A DNA stretch of 50,297 nucleotides from JAVBMJ01 sp031552535. Lineage in GTDB: Bacteria; Bacteroidota; Bacteroidia; Bacteroidales; Rikenellaceae. Shown here in pieces: positions 17,576 to 25,333 of this stretch (the first letter of the stretch is position 1; each line of letters opens with the position of its first letter). Below the pieces are notes generated by a model. It was not told the origin of the DNA. It searched no databases and was given only the letters and a program-made list of their open reading frames with translations. Location of the stretch: assembly GCA_031552535.1 (NCBI GenBank), contig JAVBMJ010000010.1, positions 1-50,297 of the forward strand, given 5' to 3'. The position numbers and the translations under genes were made by a program.

Positions 17576-18184
17576 TCAAACCAGATTCATATATGGATCA
17601 TCCTGCACCAACTTGCCTGCGGGTAGCATATTCTTTGTTCCCGTAGCAGTCGACATATTGCTCGTGTTACCCGCTTTGCCCGCCTTGCCGTACATCGAAT
17701 AGAGCGACCCGATCTGCCCGGCGGCATTGGCAACACCACTGACCATGTTTTGCACACCCGACGAATCCATCAGGTTTCCGATCTCCAGCCCATCGAGGTT
17801 GGCCGTGGCGTTGAGGTATTGTCCCTGCACCCGGTCCTTGTGATGCGCCCCGAGACCGGCGATCTGTGAAACGGCACCGGCATAGCCTTTTCCGAGGCGT
17901 CCCGCTGCGGCTACTTTCGCTTCGTCCGTCGCGCCCGACCTGACGGCATTAGTGTTCATCGCGTCGAGCGCCTCCTTGTTATACTCCTTAACTTTGCGCA
18001 ACGCCGCCTGCGAATCTGCGCGGTCCACATAGTTGCTGTTCATCTCGCGGTCGCGCCACTCGCGCAAATCCTGCTTCTTTTTGCGCATGGCTTCTTCTGC
18101 CTTATTGCGGCGCTTGTTCGCGGATATGGCGCCCCATATGGAGCTGCCGATGCTGGCCGCTGCTGCTATTATTGCCGGTATCAT
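17576..18184 (-). CDS. putative internal virion / DNA-ejection protein (202 aa)
   Basis: The first 22 residues are a hydrophobic Ala/Ile/Gly helix (IPAIIAAAASIGSSIWGAIS). A highly charged helix follows (NKRRNKAEEAMRKKKQDLREWRDREM) and then a Gly/Ala/Ser/Asn-rich remainder. This layout resembles the small first ejection protein of podoviruses (T7 gp14-like), which enters the envelope at infection, but the match is by architecture and not by a searched homologue. It is the first gene of the leftward operon (202 aa, 375 aa, giant protein, portal) and is followed at 1 nt by the next gene. The 94-bp AT-rich gap to the divergent plus-strand gene must hold the operon's promoter; no clear minus-strand TAnnTTTG box was seen there. 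Confidence 0.6.
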   Translation of the reverse strand: MIPAIIAAAASIGSSIWGAISANKRRNKAEEAMRKKKQDLREWRDREMNSNYVDRADSQAALRKVKEYNKEALDAMNTNAVRSGATDEAKVAAAGRLGKGYAGAVSQIAGLGAHHKDRVQGQYLNATANLDGLEIGNLMDSSGVQNMVSGVANAAGQIGSLYSMYGKAGKAGNTSNMSTATGTKNMLPAGKLVQDDPYMNLV

Positions 18185-18237
18185 TGCAAATTGAACTTTA
18201 TGATTTATTTATACACCGTAAAATAAACTATTTAATT

Positions 18238-18245
18238 TATTTTTG
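18238..18245 (+). promoter_or_regulatory. possible -7 box for the plus-strand phage genes
   Basis: TATTTTTG fits TAnnTTTG and lies 33 nt before the ATG at 18279. No good -33 element was found at the usual distance. The 18185-18278 gap is AT-rich and contains two ATTGCAAAT copies (near 18184 and 18269). Confidence 0.3.
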
Positions 18246-18278
18246 CATAGACTATTTTGCGGATAATATTGCAAATCC

Positions 18279-18788
18279 ATGAGCAGGGGCAAGACAGACA
18301 AGCACTCATTATCGGATGTGGCTCAACGGGAGTTGATACTAACCCGCTATGCCCAGCGGGGAAGTTTCCAGGCGGTGGCTAAGGAGTTTGGCACCCATGC
18401 CATGACCGTAAAGCGCATGTGGGATAAACTCCCCGAAGAGGAGAGGGATCGTTTCAGGGCCGCTGCCGAGAATATACAGGAGGAGATACGGCAGGTGATC
18501 ACACTGTCCGATACCGAATGTGCCGCCGACCAGATCAGGTTGATCAATGAAGCCTATGTGCGCGCTTCGCAGGAACTCAATAACCGTCTTTCTACGGAAA
18601 AGGTGAAATTCATGAGCGATAAGGACCTTATAGGCGCTGTGCGCATGCTACACGCCATCCGCACCGGAGCCCGGCCCGGCGACGATCCCGAGGAGCATAT
18701 CAGACTCGATATTTACAACATCATGGATGCCTCCGCATCCGACCACATCATCAAACTCAATAACCCCAACGGCTATGGCGACAAATGA
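18279..18788 (+). CDS. helix-turn-helix phage protein, candidate terminase small subunit (169 aa)
   Basis: Residues about 16-50 form a helix-turn-helix (RYAQRGSFQAVAKEFGTHAMTVKRMW), of the kind that opens many terminase small subunits and some phage regulators. The rest is helical and charged. Small terminases recognise the packaging site and hand DNA to the large subunit, which is not in the window. A transcriptional regulator is the main alternative. The gene is divergent from the virion operon and overlaps the next plus-strand gene by 14 nt (ATG at 18775, stop ending at 18788), so the two are probably co-translated. Pairing with a tail-type gene favours a structural/packaging role over regulation, without proving it. 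Confidence 0.5.
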   Translation: MSRGKTDKHSLSDVAQRELILTRYAQRGSFQAVAKEFGTHAMTVKRMWDKLPEEERDRFRAAAENIQEEIRQVITLSDTECAADQIRLINEAYVRASQELNNRLSTEKVKFMSDKDLIGAVRMLHAIRTGARPGDDPEEHIRLDIYNIMDASASDHIIKLNNPNGYGDK

Positions 18789-21399
18789 CAGAAAGCGGGA
18801 AACGGTTCCCCTGCTCGGGCTCAATACTTCCCAAAGCGACCTGCATGTAAAGGACGGATGCTGCTCCCGGCTTCACAATATGCGCTATAGTGGCGGCGCG
18901 TGGCATAATACTGCACCGTTCCGGGAGTTGGTGCGCATCACCGACTCCGGGCAATATCGTATCCTCTACAAGCATCCTGCGTCGGCTGCGGACCGCTTTA
19001 TCGCTGTCAAGGAAGATAACTCGGTCCATGAAGTCCATCACCGCCAGCCGGACGGATCGACCAAGTCACATCTGGAGACGCTGCAAACCCTTCTGCCCGC
19101 GGGGTCGGAGCGTACCATCACACATTTTGGCAATGTGCTGATCCTGCGCGATACCTCCACGGGCACCCTCGACCAGTTTATCTTTATGGATGGGCGATAC
19201 ACCCGCTATGAGGTGCCGGCTCCGCCGAAAATAAACTGCATGAATTTAGGGTATGGCGATGTCGATGCCTCTTATTGGCTCGACAAAGATTTGAAAGCCC
19301 ATGCAGGTACGCCTCCAAATCCAGGCACCGAAAATGGAGTCTACGTCGATGCGCTGTATTACCGCATTTACGACATATCGTCCTCCGAAATTTACCGTCC
19401 GGCCAACAATGGCAAGGATGACCTATGGTATGGCGATATCGCTTTGTTCGCGGTATTCCGCATGAAGGACGGCACCAGCCTCAGCCCGTCGCGCCTTGAG
19501 ATCAGCAGCAGCATCGGATATATCGGGAGTGCTCAGCCGGATGAGGTGATAGTATGCGCCGACCGGCTCGATACAACTACAAAGGCATTATATCTCGAAA
19601 TCAAGTGTCCTTACAATAAAGTAACCGACCCGTTCTGGAAATTGTTTTTTCAAACCAGAAGAAGCCGGCGCGGACAATGTTCCGTTTCGATAGAGATCGA
19701 TAAAGATGCGGTTAACGGCGAACTGATAGACCGGGTAAGCGTATACGCGACACGCATAAACCCCGTGTACGATTACACGAAACTCACCCGCTCCCAGATA
19801 CAAAGCATAGTTTCGGTCCCCGGTTACATTTCGGAGGATGACCTGAAAACCGAGCACAAGGTGGATTCCACAAAAATCTACGGAAAGCCGGAGGACCTTA
19901 TAGACCAACCGTTCTACCTGGTCAAGGATATCTGCATCGACGATTTTCCCGCAACAGGGCAGTATACATTGACTATAGGATATTCGCTGCTTAAAAACAT
20001 AGAGCAAAACACCGTCTACGAACCCAACCAGAACCTGCACACTCTCTCGGCCGGCGTGCTGCATGACTACAACGAGCGCCTCCACATGGGCGATCTGACT
20101 ACAAAACTATTCGAGGGTTACGGCCTCGAAAATACCGCCGAATCTCAATCCGACACATCTGCCTCGTTCATCCGCACCTCTGTCGTGACCAGCGGCAAAA
20201 CAGCCTATGCCATAAAAGAGTCAGCAGGGTGCATGACGAACTACCTGGGGAGCACCAGGATAGTGAGTTATCCGGATTACCGCGCTACTGACATGGGGCT
20301 ATTCCTGCGAAAACCCGACGGGCAGGTCTATAACCTCGATAACCGGAAGCTGCATCAGGCTCCGGCAATCAACTATGCCTTCCATATTTCCGAGCCGACC
20401 GATGACTACAAATACCCTCCCTTGGGTGAGTTCAACGGATCACCCGACCAGCCTTACCTTGCAAATATTAGAGAAGGCTCCGGCGTTATTATCGAGCGCA
20501 ACCGGCTTCAGGTATCGGGCCTCAACAATCCTTTATCATTACCGTTCGCCTCATCCTACAGGATCGGCGATAGCGCCGTCCCGATCCGGGCCATCAACTC
20601 GATAGCCGACCAACTCTCCGACGCGAAGTTCGGCGAATTCCCGCTCTACATCTTCACAGATGAAGGGATATGGGCTCTGCAAAACGGCAAAGGCGAGGTG
20701 GTTTACTCCAACCTAACCCCGATAAACCACGACCGCATTACCAATCCCTCGACCGTTGCAGCGGCCTATAATGTATTTTACCTCACTTCACGCGGGCTCA
20801 TGGCAATCCAAGGGCGCTATGCGAAACTTCTGAGCGAGGCTATTAACGACCCATACAACAATGTTCCTACAGATTTCTTTGCGGGCGCAACCCTTCATTT
20901 TCAACATCGTTACAACGAATTGCTACTGCATAACCCTGCTTACGGGTATGCCTACGTGTACTCTATTCCGGAAGGGCAGTGGAGCACACGTGATTTTCCG
21001 GGGCTCAAACTCAACGATAACCACGTCGTCGACCAGTCAAACACACTTTATGATTTCGAGAGCGAAGAGAATGTTTCGGGGGTCTCCTGCCTGCTTGCAA
21101 CACGGCCGCTTAAATTCGGCTCCACGGAATTTAAACGCATCGAGACCCTTGTAACCCGGCTTGTCTCTGAGACCTTGCCTGCTGAAGTATCACTAAAGAT
21201 AGAAGGTTCTTATGATCTCATTAATTGGTTCGTACTACGCGACGAAAGCGTAACAACATCCGGTGACTTACTGCTACGCCGAACCCCGGCCAGCGCAAAA
21301 TTCTTCCGCATAACACTCACGGCTCGCGTTACAGGAGCTTTCACTCTAAACAGCCTCGATTTTGAATTATATACCAGGATGTTGCACCGACTCAGATAA
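18775..21399 (+). CDS. beta-rich phage tail/stabilization protein (T7 gp12 / P22 gp10-like), 874 aa
   Basis: The N-terminus (GLNTSQSDLHVKDGCCSRLHNMRYSGGAWHNTAPF) has the pattern that opens podovirus tail-tube/stabilization proteins: a statement of supplied data, then a conserved N-x-R and glycine-tryptophan turn. The body is nearly all beta strands with repeated short blades, and near residue 630 there is a typical DEGIWALQNGKGEVVYSNLTP segment. The C-terminal 100 residues look like a small beta sandwich. The likely role is to plug the portal and carry the tail needle or fibres; a receptor-binding role is the alternative. An upstream in-frame ATG at 18727 lies deep in the previous gene; I prefer the ATG at 18775, which gives a short overlap. 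No membrane segment or signal peptide is visible. Confidence 0.6.
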   Translation: MATNDRKRETVPLLGLNTSQSDLHVKDGCCSRLHNMRYSGGAWHNTAPFRELVRITDSGQYRILYKHPASAADRFIAVKEDNSVHEVHHRQPDGSTKSHLETLQTLLPAGSERTITHFGNVLILRDTSTGTLDQFIFMDGRYTRYEVPAPPKINCMNLGYGDVDASYWLDKDLKAHAGTPPNPGTENGVYVDALYYRIYDISSSEIYRPANNGKDDLWYGDIALFAVFRMKDGTSLSPSRLEISSSIGYIGSAQPDEVIVCADRLDTTTKALYLEIKCPYNKVTDPFWKLFFQTRRSRRGQCSVSIEIDKDAVNGELIDRVSVYATRINPVYDYTKLTRSQIQSIVSVPGYISEDDLKTEHKVDSTKIYGKPEDLIDQPFYLVKDICIDDFPATGQYTLTIGYSLLKNIEQNTVYEPNQNLHTLSAGVLHDYNERLHMGDLTTKLFEGYGLENTAESQSDTSASFIRTSVVTSGKTAYAIKESAGCMTNYLGSTRIVSYPDYRATDMGLFLRKPDGQVYNLDNRKLHQAPAINYAFHISEPTDDYKYPPLGEFNGSPDQPYLANIREGSGVIIERNRLQVSGLNNPLSLPFASSYRIGDSAVPIRAINSIADQLSDAKFGEFPLYIFTDEGIWALQNGKGEVVYSNLTPINHDRITNPSTVAAAYNVFYLTSRGLMAIQGRYAKLLSEAINDPYNNVPTDFFAGATLHFQHRYNELLLHNPAYGYAYVYSIPEGQWSTRDFPGLKLNDNHVVDQSNTLYDFESEENVSGVSCLLATRPLKFGSTEFKRIETLVTRLVSETLPAEVSLKIEGSYDLINWFVLRDESVTTSGDLLLRRTPASAKFFRITLTARVTGAFTLNSLDFELYTRMLHRLR

Positions 21400-21476
21400 T
21401 TTATTCGTTGAAGTTATATTCTAAGATTCCCCATAACCGGCTCGTAACCTTCCCTCGTTTTTCCGGCAATAAAAAT

Positions 21477-21568
21477 TATCTTTGCAAGAGAGTCTCGTCT
21501 TGAAATAAGTGTATATCTAAAAGTGTAAATTTAAGTATAAAACCCTATAACCTTATTTTAGGACGAGA
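21477..21568 (+). other. promoter-like box followed by a long hairpin (possible small RNA or insertion relic)
   Basis: TATCTTTG (21477-21484) fits the -7 consensus. Nine bp later begins an inverted repeat with arms 21493-21509 and 21552-21568 (15 of 17 paired) and a 42-nt AT-rich loop. There is no ORF. It sits in the 266-bp noncoding strip between the last phage gene and the attachment site. It could be a short structured RNA, a terminator for the tail gene, integrase arm-site DNA, or the paired ends of a lost insertion sequence. Confidence 0.3.
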
Positions 21569-21665
21569 TACCGGAATAAAATTTACGTTACTTTATATTT
21601 CAATCATTTTTCAATCTCATTACGCATAATAATCATATTATCATATATATAAATAGGCAAATTAT

Positions 21666-21724
21666 CAGGACTTAAAATCCTGTGGCCAGTGATGGCCGTG
21701 CGGGTTCGATCCCCGCTCCGAGTA
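21666..21724 (+). other. attachment site: 3' portion of tRNA-Leu(UAA)
   Basis: The 59-nt block folds as the anticodon arm (stem CAGGA/TCCTG with loop CTTAAAA, anticodon TAA), a class II long variable arm (GGCC/GGCC), the T arm (GCGGG TTCGATC CCCGC) and the 3' acceptor strand TCCGAGT plus discriminator A. The 5' half (acceptor and D arms) is absent; the DNA to the left is AT-rich phage sequence. A tRNA fragment cut at the anticodon arm and followed by the native terminator is the classic displaced end left by a tyrosine-recombinase insertion. The intact tRNA should lie at the other end of the element, outside the window. Confidence 0.85.
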
Positions 21725-21765
21725 CGAAATAACCCGCTAATTATTAGCGGGTTATTTCGTACTCG
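21719..21765. terminator. tRNA-Leu terminator, 23-bp perfect hairpin
   Basis: Arms 21719-21741 and 21743-21765 are perfect complements with a single unpaired T between them. The left arm starts inside the acceptor strand of the tRNA fragment (CGAGTA), so the tRNA 3' end and the terminator share sequence. A short T-rich stretch follows on the plus strand. Confidence 0.8.
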
Positions 21766-21830
21766 TAATTTTCTATTTATCTCGCAGATGCGACTCTTTC
21801 TTTATCCCAACCTGCTTTTCAGGCTGATCC

Positions 21831-22090
21831 ACTTTTTATCCGGCACCACTCCACGTCTGGGAGTCGTTCTCCGACGCTGCATACGGCCGGGAGGCTATCG
21901 GCAAGCCGCTACATTTCACTGCGACACCGGGCGGTAACCTGTGGCTCCGGGCGCTGCCCGACAAGGGACGCCGCATCGGCCACCGCTACACCGTATCGGA
22001 CGATACGGTGGGGGAGGGGATACAAGATATCAGACCTCGTCGAGAAGACCCCTGTGTCGTATTCAATGATATCGTACAGGCGGCGGTTCA
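21831..22090 (+). pseudogene. possible coding remnant next to the attachment site
   Basis: After an in-frame stop (TGA just before 21831) the plus frame reads as protein-like sequence, for example HVWESFSDAAYGREAIGK and NLWLRALPDKGRRIGHRYT, with no start codon. It then runs into antisense of the DUF362 gene. The stretch is more GC-rich than the surrounding noncoding DNA. It looks like the broken end of a gene, but I cannot name the family and it may be chance. The rest of 21766-22097 holds nothing else that I can support. Confidence 0.25.
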
Positions 22091-22097
22091 TCCAGGC

Positions 22098-23210
22098 TTA
22101 TATTCTGACCAACTCGTACCGCATTGTGCCAAGTCCTATTTTTTCAGCGTGTTCCAGCCCTACTTTCCAGTCGGTGTTGGGATGTATCAACCTGAATTTA
22201 TCCTTGTTAGTCAAATCGACCTCTCCCCGCGGATTCGCCACACTGCCTTTGATGGCAGGCGCACTGATCACCATGTCGGCGCATGCCTGATCGAGGGCGA
22301 CCGGATCGAAAGACGCCGCCATGCCTATATCGGGCACAATAGGCAGGTCGTTATGGCCCCAGCAGTCGCATTCGGGCGATACGTTCATAATGAAACTGAT
22401 GTGGAAATGCGGCTTATCTTTTAATACTGCCAGAGCATATTCCGCAGTTTTTTTGTTCATCAACTCAGACGAACCGCTCCATACGGGCTGTGCTGCATTG
22501 TAGCGGCACACGGCCACACATTGTCCGCACCCGACGCAACTCTCGTAGTCGATCACCGCTCGGCGGTCGTTGTCGAGCGTCACGGCGCTATAGTTGCAAT
22601 CCTTAACACATTGGCGGCATCCGGTGCAATTATTCCTTACGATAGTGGGCTTGGATGTGGAGTGCAGTTCGAGTTTCCCGCCGCGGCTGGCCGAACCCAT
22701 ACCTAAATTTTTCAGCGTACCGCCGAATCCGGCCTGCTCATGCCCTTTGAAGTGGGTCATCGACACTACCACATCAGCGTCGGCTATTGCCGACCCTATC
22801 CTGGCAGTGCGGCATATTTCGGCATTTATCGCAATTTCGCGATACTCTGTACCTTTCAGTCCATCGGCTATTATCACCGGGGCTTTTACGCCTATCGGGT
22901 TGAACCCGTTTTCGAAAGCGCTCCACAGATGGTTTATCGCATTGGACCGCCGGCCCGAATATAGCGTGTTGGAGTCGGTGAGAAATACCCTTGCTCCAAT
23001 GGAATTTAGTACTGAAACGATTTTATCGGCATAATTATGGCGTATATAGGCCATGTTTCCCGGTTCGCCGAAATGTATTTTAAGGGCCGTAAAACGGTCT
23101 TTGCAGTCGAGTGTTTCAATACCGGCTTTGCGTACCAGCCGTTCCAGTTTCTCGGGCAGGCTGGCAGAAGAGCGTGATCTCAGGTCGGTGAAGTAGACTT
23201 TGGAAGCCAT
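22098..23210 (-). CDS. DUF362 protein with two 4Fe-4S ferredoxin clusters
   Basis: 370 residues. The N-terminal 190 residues are DUF362 (KIHFGEPGNMAYIRHNYADK near residue 45; VVSMTHFKGHEQAGFGGTLKNLGMG near 150-175). They are followed by two CxxCxxCxxxC motifs, CTGCRQCVKDC (about residue 195) and CVGCGQCVAVC (about 225), for two [4Fe-4S] clusters, and then a second DUF362 part. The length and domain order are normal for the family. It is a cytoplasmic iron-sulfur protein of unknown electron partner. It lies 71 bp after the thioesterase gene on the same strand and may share the guaB transcript. Confidence 0.9.
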   Translation of the reverse strand: MASKVYFTDLRSRSSASLPEKLERLVRKAGIETLDCKDRFTALKIHFGEPGNMAYIRHNYADKIVSVLNSIGARVFLTDSNTLYSGRRSNAINHLWSAFENGFNPIGVKAPVIIADGLKGTEYREIAINAEICRTARIGSAIADADVVVSMTHFKGHEQAGFGGTLKNLGMGSASRGGKLELHSTSKPTIVRNNCTGCRQCVKDCNYSAVTLDNDRRAVIDYESCVGCGQCVAVCRYNAAQPVWSGSSELMNKKTAEYALAVLKDKPHFHISFIMNVSPECDCWGHNDLPIVPDIGMAASFDPVALDQACADMVISAPAIKGSVANPRGEVDLTNKDKFRLIHPNTDWKVGLEHAEKIGLGTMRYELVRI

Positions 23211-23281
23211 TGGCGTATGAATAGAGTGACTGATTCAGGGCTATTTCCGGAAGGTCATTTAAGCGTGTCAATACATACGCC

Positions 23282-23674
23282 TTAAAGCACACCGGCGAAC
23301 CATGCCGGTATGCGGCATGGGCGGCGCGTCGCAGAATTCACGAATGCCAGCACCACGAACCCGCTATTTAGCAACATTCCATGCTGGTTGTAGATTTCAT
23401 GACGGAAACGCATCTTTGCTGCGGGCATCTCGTCGAGGAATGTTTTCACCGTCAGCAGGTCGTCATACCGCGCAGGGGCATGGAAATCCATTCCGACCTG
23501 CAATACTGGCATCATTATCCCCCGTTCTTCGACTTCACGATAGGTTATGCCCCGTCCCCTCAGAAATTCGGTGCGCGCCAACTCATAGTAGTTAACGTAG
23601 TTGGAGTGGTGGACGATACCCATTGCATCGGTCTCCTTGTAACGGACTCTGACTTCAACCGAGTGCTCCATCAT
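23282..23674 (-). CDS. acyl-CoA thioesterase, 4HBT hotdog fold (YbgC-like)
   Basis: 130 residues, normal for a single hotdog domain. The N-terminal motif VRYKETDAMGIVHHSNYVNYY carries the catalytic Asp (D-x-x-G) and the N-Y pair of the 4HBT/YbgC family, and LARTEFLR follows as the central helix. It hydrolyses acyl-CoA or acyl-ACP thioesters; the substrate cannot be read from the sequence. The start is either of two adjacent Met codons (23674 or 23671). It begins 14 bp after the guaB stop, so it is probably co-transcribed with guaB. Confidence 0.88.
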   Translation of the reverse strand: MMEHSVEVRVRYKETDAMGIVHHSNYVNYYELARTEFLRGRGITYREVEERGIMMPVLQVGMDFHAPARYDDLLTVKTFLDEMPAAKMRFRHEIYNQHGMLLNSGFVVLAFVNSATRRPCRIPAWFAGVL

Positions 23675-23688
23675 GGCCGTATATTTTG

Positions 23689-25161
23689 CTATTCGCTACG
23701 GCTATAGTTAGGCGCTTCGCGCGTGATAGCCACATCGTGCGGATGGCTTTCGAGCATTCCCGACGAAGTAATGCGGATAAATCGCGCCTGCTTCAGGGTT
23801 TCTATATCCTTTGCGCCGCAATAACCCATCCCGGCCCTGAGACCTCCGACCAGTTGATAAACGACCTCCCTGGCTTCTCCTTTATAGGGTACCCTCGCGG
23901 CGATTCCTTCGGGCACGAGCTTTTTGATGTCGTCCTCCATGTCCTGGAAATAGCGGTCCTTAGAGCCCTGCTGCATGGCTTCCAGCGATCCCATACCACG
24001 GTACGACTTGAACTTACGGCCGTTGTAGATGATCGTCTCTCCCGGCGACTCTTCCACCCCGGCGAACAGCGACCCGGCCATTACCGAGTCGGCTCCGGCA
24101 GCTATGGCTTTGACCACATCGCCCGAGTAGCGCAAACCGCCGTCTGCGATCACCGGGACACCGCTGCCTTTTATTGCGTTGGCAACGTCGTATATTGCCG
24201 AGAGTTGCGGAACTCCTATCCCGGCAATAACTCTCGTTGTACATATCGAACCGGGTCCTATACCGACTTTCACCCCGTCTGCTCCCGCATCGACCAGATA
24301 ACGTGCAGCCTCACCTGTGGCGATGTTTCCCACCACTACGTCGAGGCCCGGAAATGCCGACTTGATCTTTTTGAGCATATCCACCACATTCTTCGTGTGC
24401 CCGTGGGCAGTATCGAGCACCACGGCGTCAGCCTGAGCCTCATGTAACGCGGCCACACGCTCCAGAGTGTCGTAAGTCACACCAACTCCTGCCGCGACCC
24501 TGAGTCTCCCCTTGTTGTCTTTACAGGCATTGGGATTGGCCTGAACTTTGGTTATATCTTTATATGTCAGTAGTCCTACCAATTTGCCGGCCTTATCTAT
24601 TACAGGCAATTTCTCGATCTTGTGTTCGAGTAATAGCTCCGAAGCGTGCGCAAGGTCGATATCGTGTGTCGTAACCAAACCTTCGCTCGTCATCACTTCG
24701 GCAATAGGGCGTTTCATGTCGCGCTGGAACCTAAGGTCGCGGTTGGTGACAATCCCTATCAGTGTGTTATCCTCCGTGATAACAGGGATGCCGCCGATGC
24801 GGTTCTCTTTCATCAGCATCAGCGCATCGCCCACCGTGCGGTCTTTTGTAATGGTGATCGGATCGTAGATGATCCCGTTTTCCGCCCGTTTAACTTTACG
24901 CACCTGCGCGGCCTGGTCGGTGATAGACATGTTTTTGTGTATCACTCCTATGCCTCCCTCGCGTGCCAGCGCTATGGCCATGTCGGCCTCTGTAACCGTA
25001 TCCATTGCCGCTGAGACGATAGGCGTATTCAGCACAATGTTGCGCGAAAAACGGCTCGATATATCCACCGTTCTGGGGAGCACTTCCGAATATGCCGGAA
25101 TCAGGAGAACGTCGTCGAAGGTAAGTCCTTCGGTTTGAATTTTATCGTCGATGAAAGACAT
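23689..25161 (-). CDS. guaB: inosine-5'-monophosphate dehydrogenase
   Basis: 490 residues, full length. It oxidises IMP to XMP with NAD+, the committed step of GMP synthesis. The N-terminal strand TFDDVLLIPAYSEVLP is the IMPDH signature. Two CBS domains occupy about residues 95-205. The catalytic loop GSICTTR places the nucleophilic cysteine at about residue 307. IADGGLRYSGDVVKAIAAGA binds phosphate, and YRGMGSLEAM plus the RVPYKG flap follow. It is the first gene of a likely guaB-thioesterase-DUF362 unit and lies downstream of the terminator of the rex-ribF unit. Confidence 0.98.
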   Translation of the reverse strand: MSFIDDKIQTEGLTFDDVLLIPAYSEVLPRTVDISSRFSRNIVLNTPIVSAAMDTVTEADMAIALAREGGIGVIHKNMSITDQAAQVRKVKRAENGIIYDPITITKDRTVGDALMLMKENRIGGIPVITEDNTLIGIVTNRDLRFQRDMKRPIAEVMTSEGLVTTHDIDLAHASELLLEHKIEKLPVIDKAGKLVGLLTYKDITKVQANPNACKDNKGRLRVAAGVGVTYDTLERVAALHEAQADAVVLDTAHGHTKNVVDMLKKIKSAFPGLDVVVGNIATGEAARYLVDAGADGVKVGIGPGSICTTRVIAGIGVPQLSAIYDVANAIKGSGVPVIADGGLRYSGDVVKAIAAGADSVMAGSLFAGVEESPGETIIYNGRKFKSYRGMGSLEAMQQGSKDRYFQDMEDDIKKLVPEGIAARVPYKGEAREVVYQLVGGLRAGMGYCGAKDIETLKQARFIRITSSGMLESHPHDVAITREAPNYSRSE

Positions 25162-25256
25162 GGTTGTGAAGTTTATAGTTATAGACTATGAGATACGCCC
25201 TGGCAATCTTCGTGTTCGGGCCCGCAAAATCGCTCCAGGCCTCTACTATATTTCAG

Positions 25257-25264
25257 CAAAAGTA
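25257..25264 (-). promoter_or_regulatory. possible -7 box of the guaB promoter
   Basis: TACTTTTG on the minus strand fits TAnnTTTG, about 95 bp upstream of the guaB ATG and just beyond the preceding terminator. No clear -33 element was seen, since the expected place is within the terminator hairpin. Confidence 0.3.
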
Positions 25265-25269
25265 CAAAA

Positions 25270-25295
25270 AAAACAGCAGCCTCAGCCGCTGTTTT
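25270..25295 (-). terminator. intrinsic terminator of the rex-ribF unit
   Basis: Arms AAAACAGC and GCTGTTTT (25270-25277 and 25288-25295) flank a 10-nt loop. On the minus strand the hairpin is followed by an unbroken T run. It lies 38 bp after the stop of the RibF-like gene. Confidence 0.8.
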
Positions 25296-25333
25296 CAAAT
25301 AAAATCCCTTTTCGCTTTCTAATTTACTTATAA

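Noticed and set aside
21600..21725. A complete tRNA-Leu gene
   Set aside because: The D arm and 5' acceptor strand are missing; the upstream DNA is AT-rich and cannot pair with the acceptor strand.
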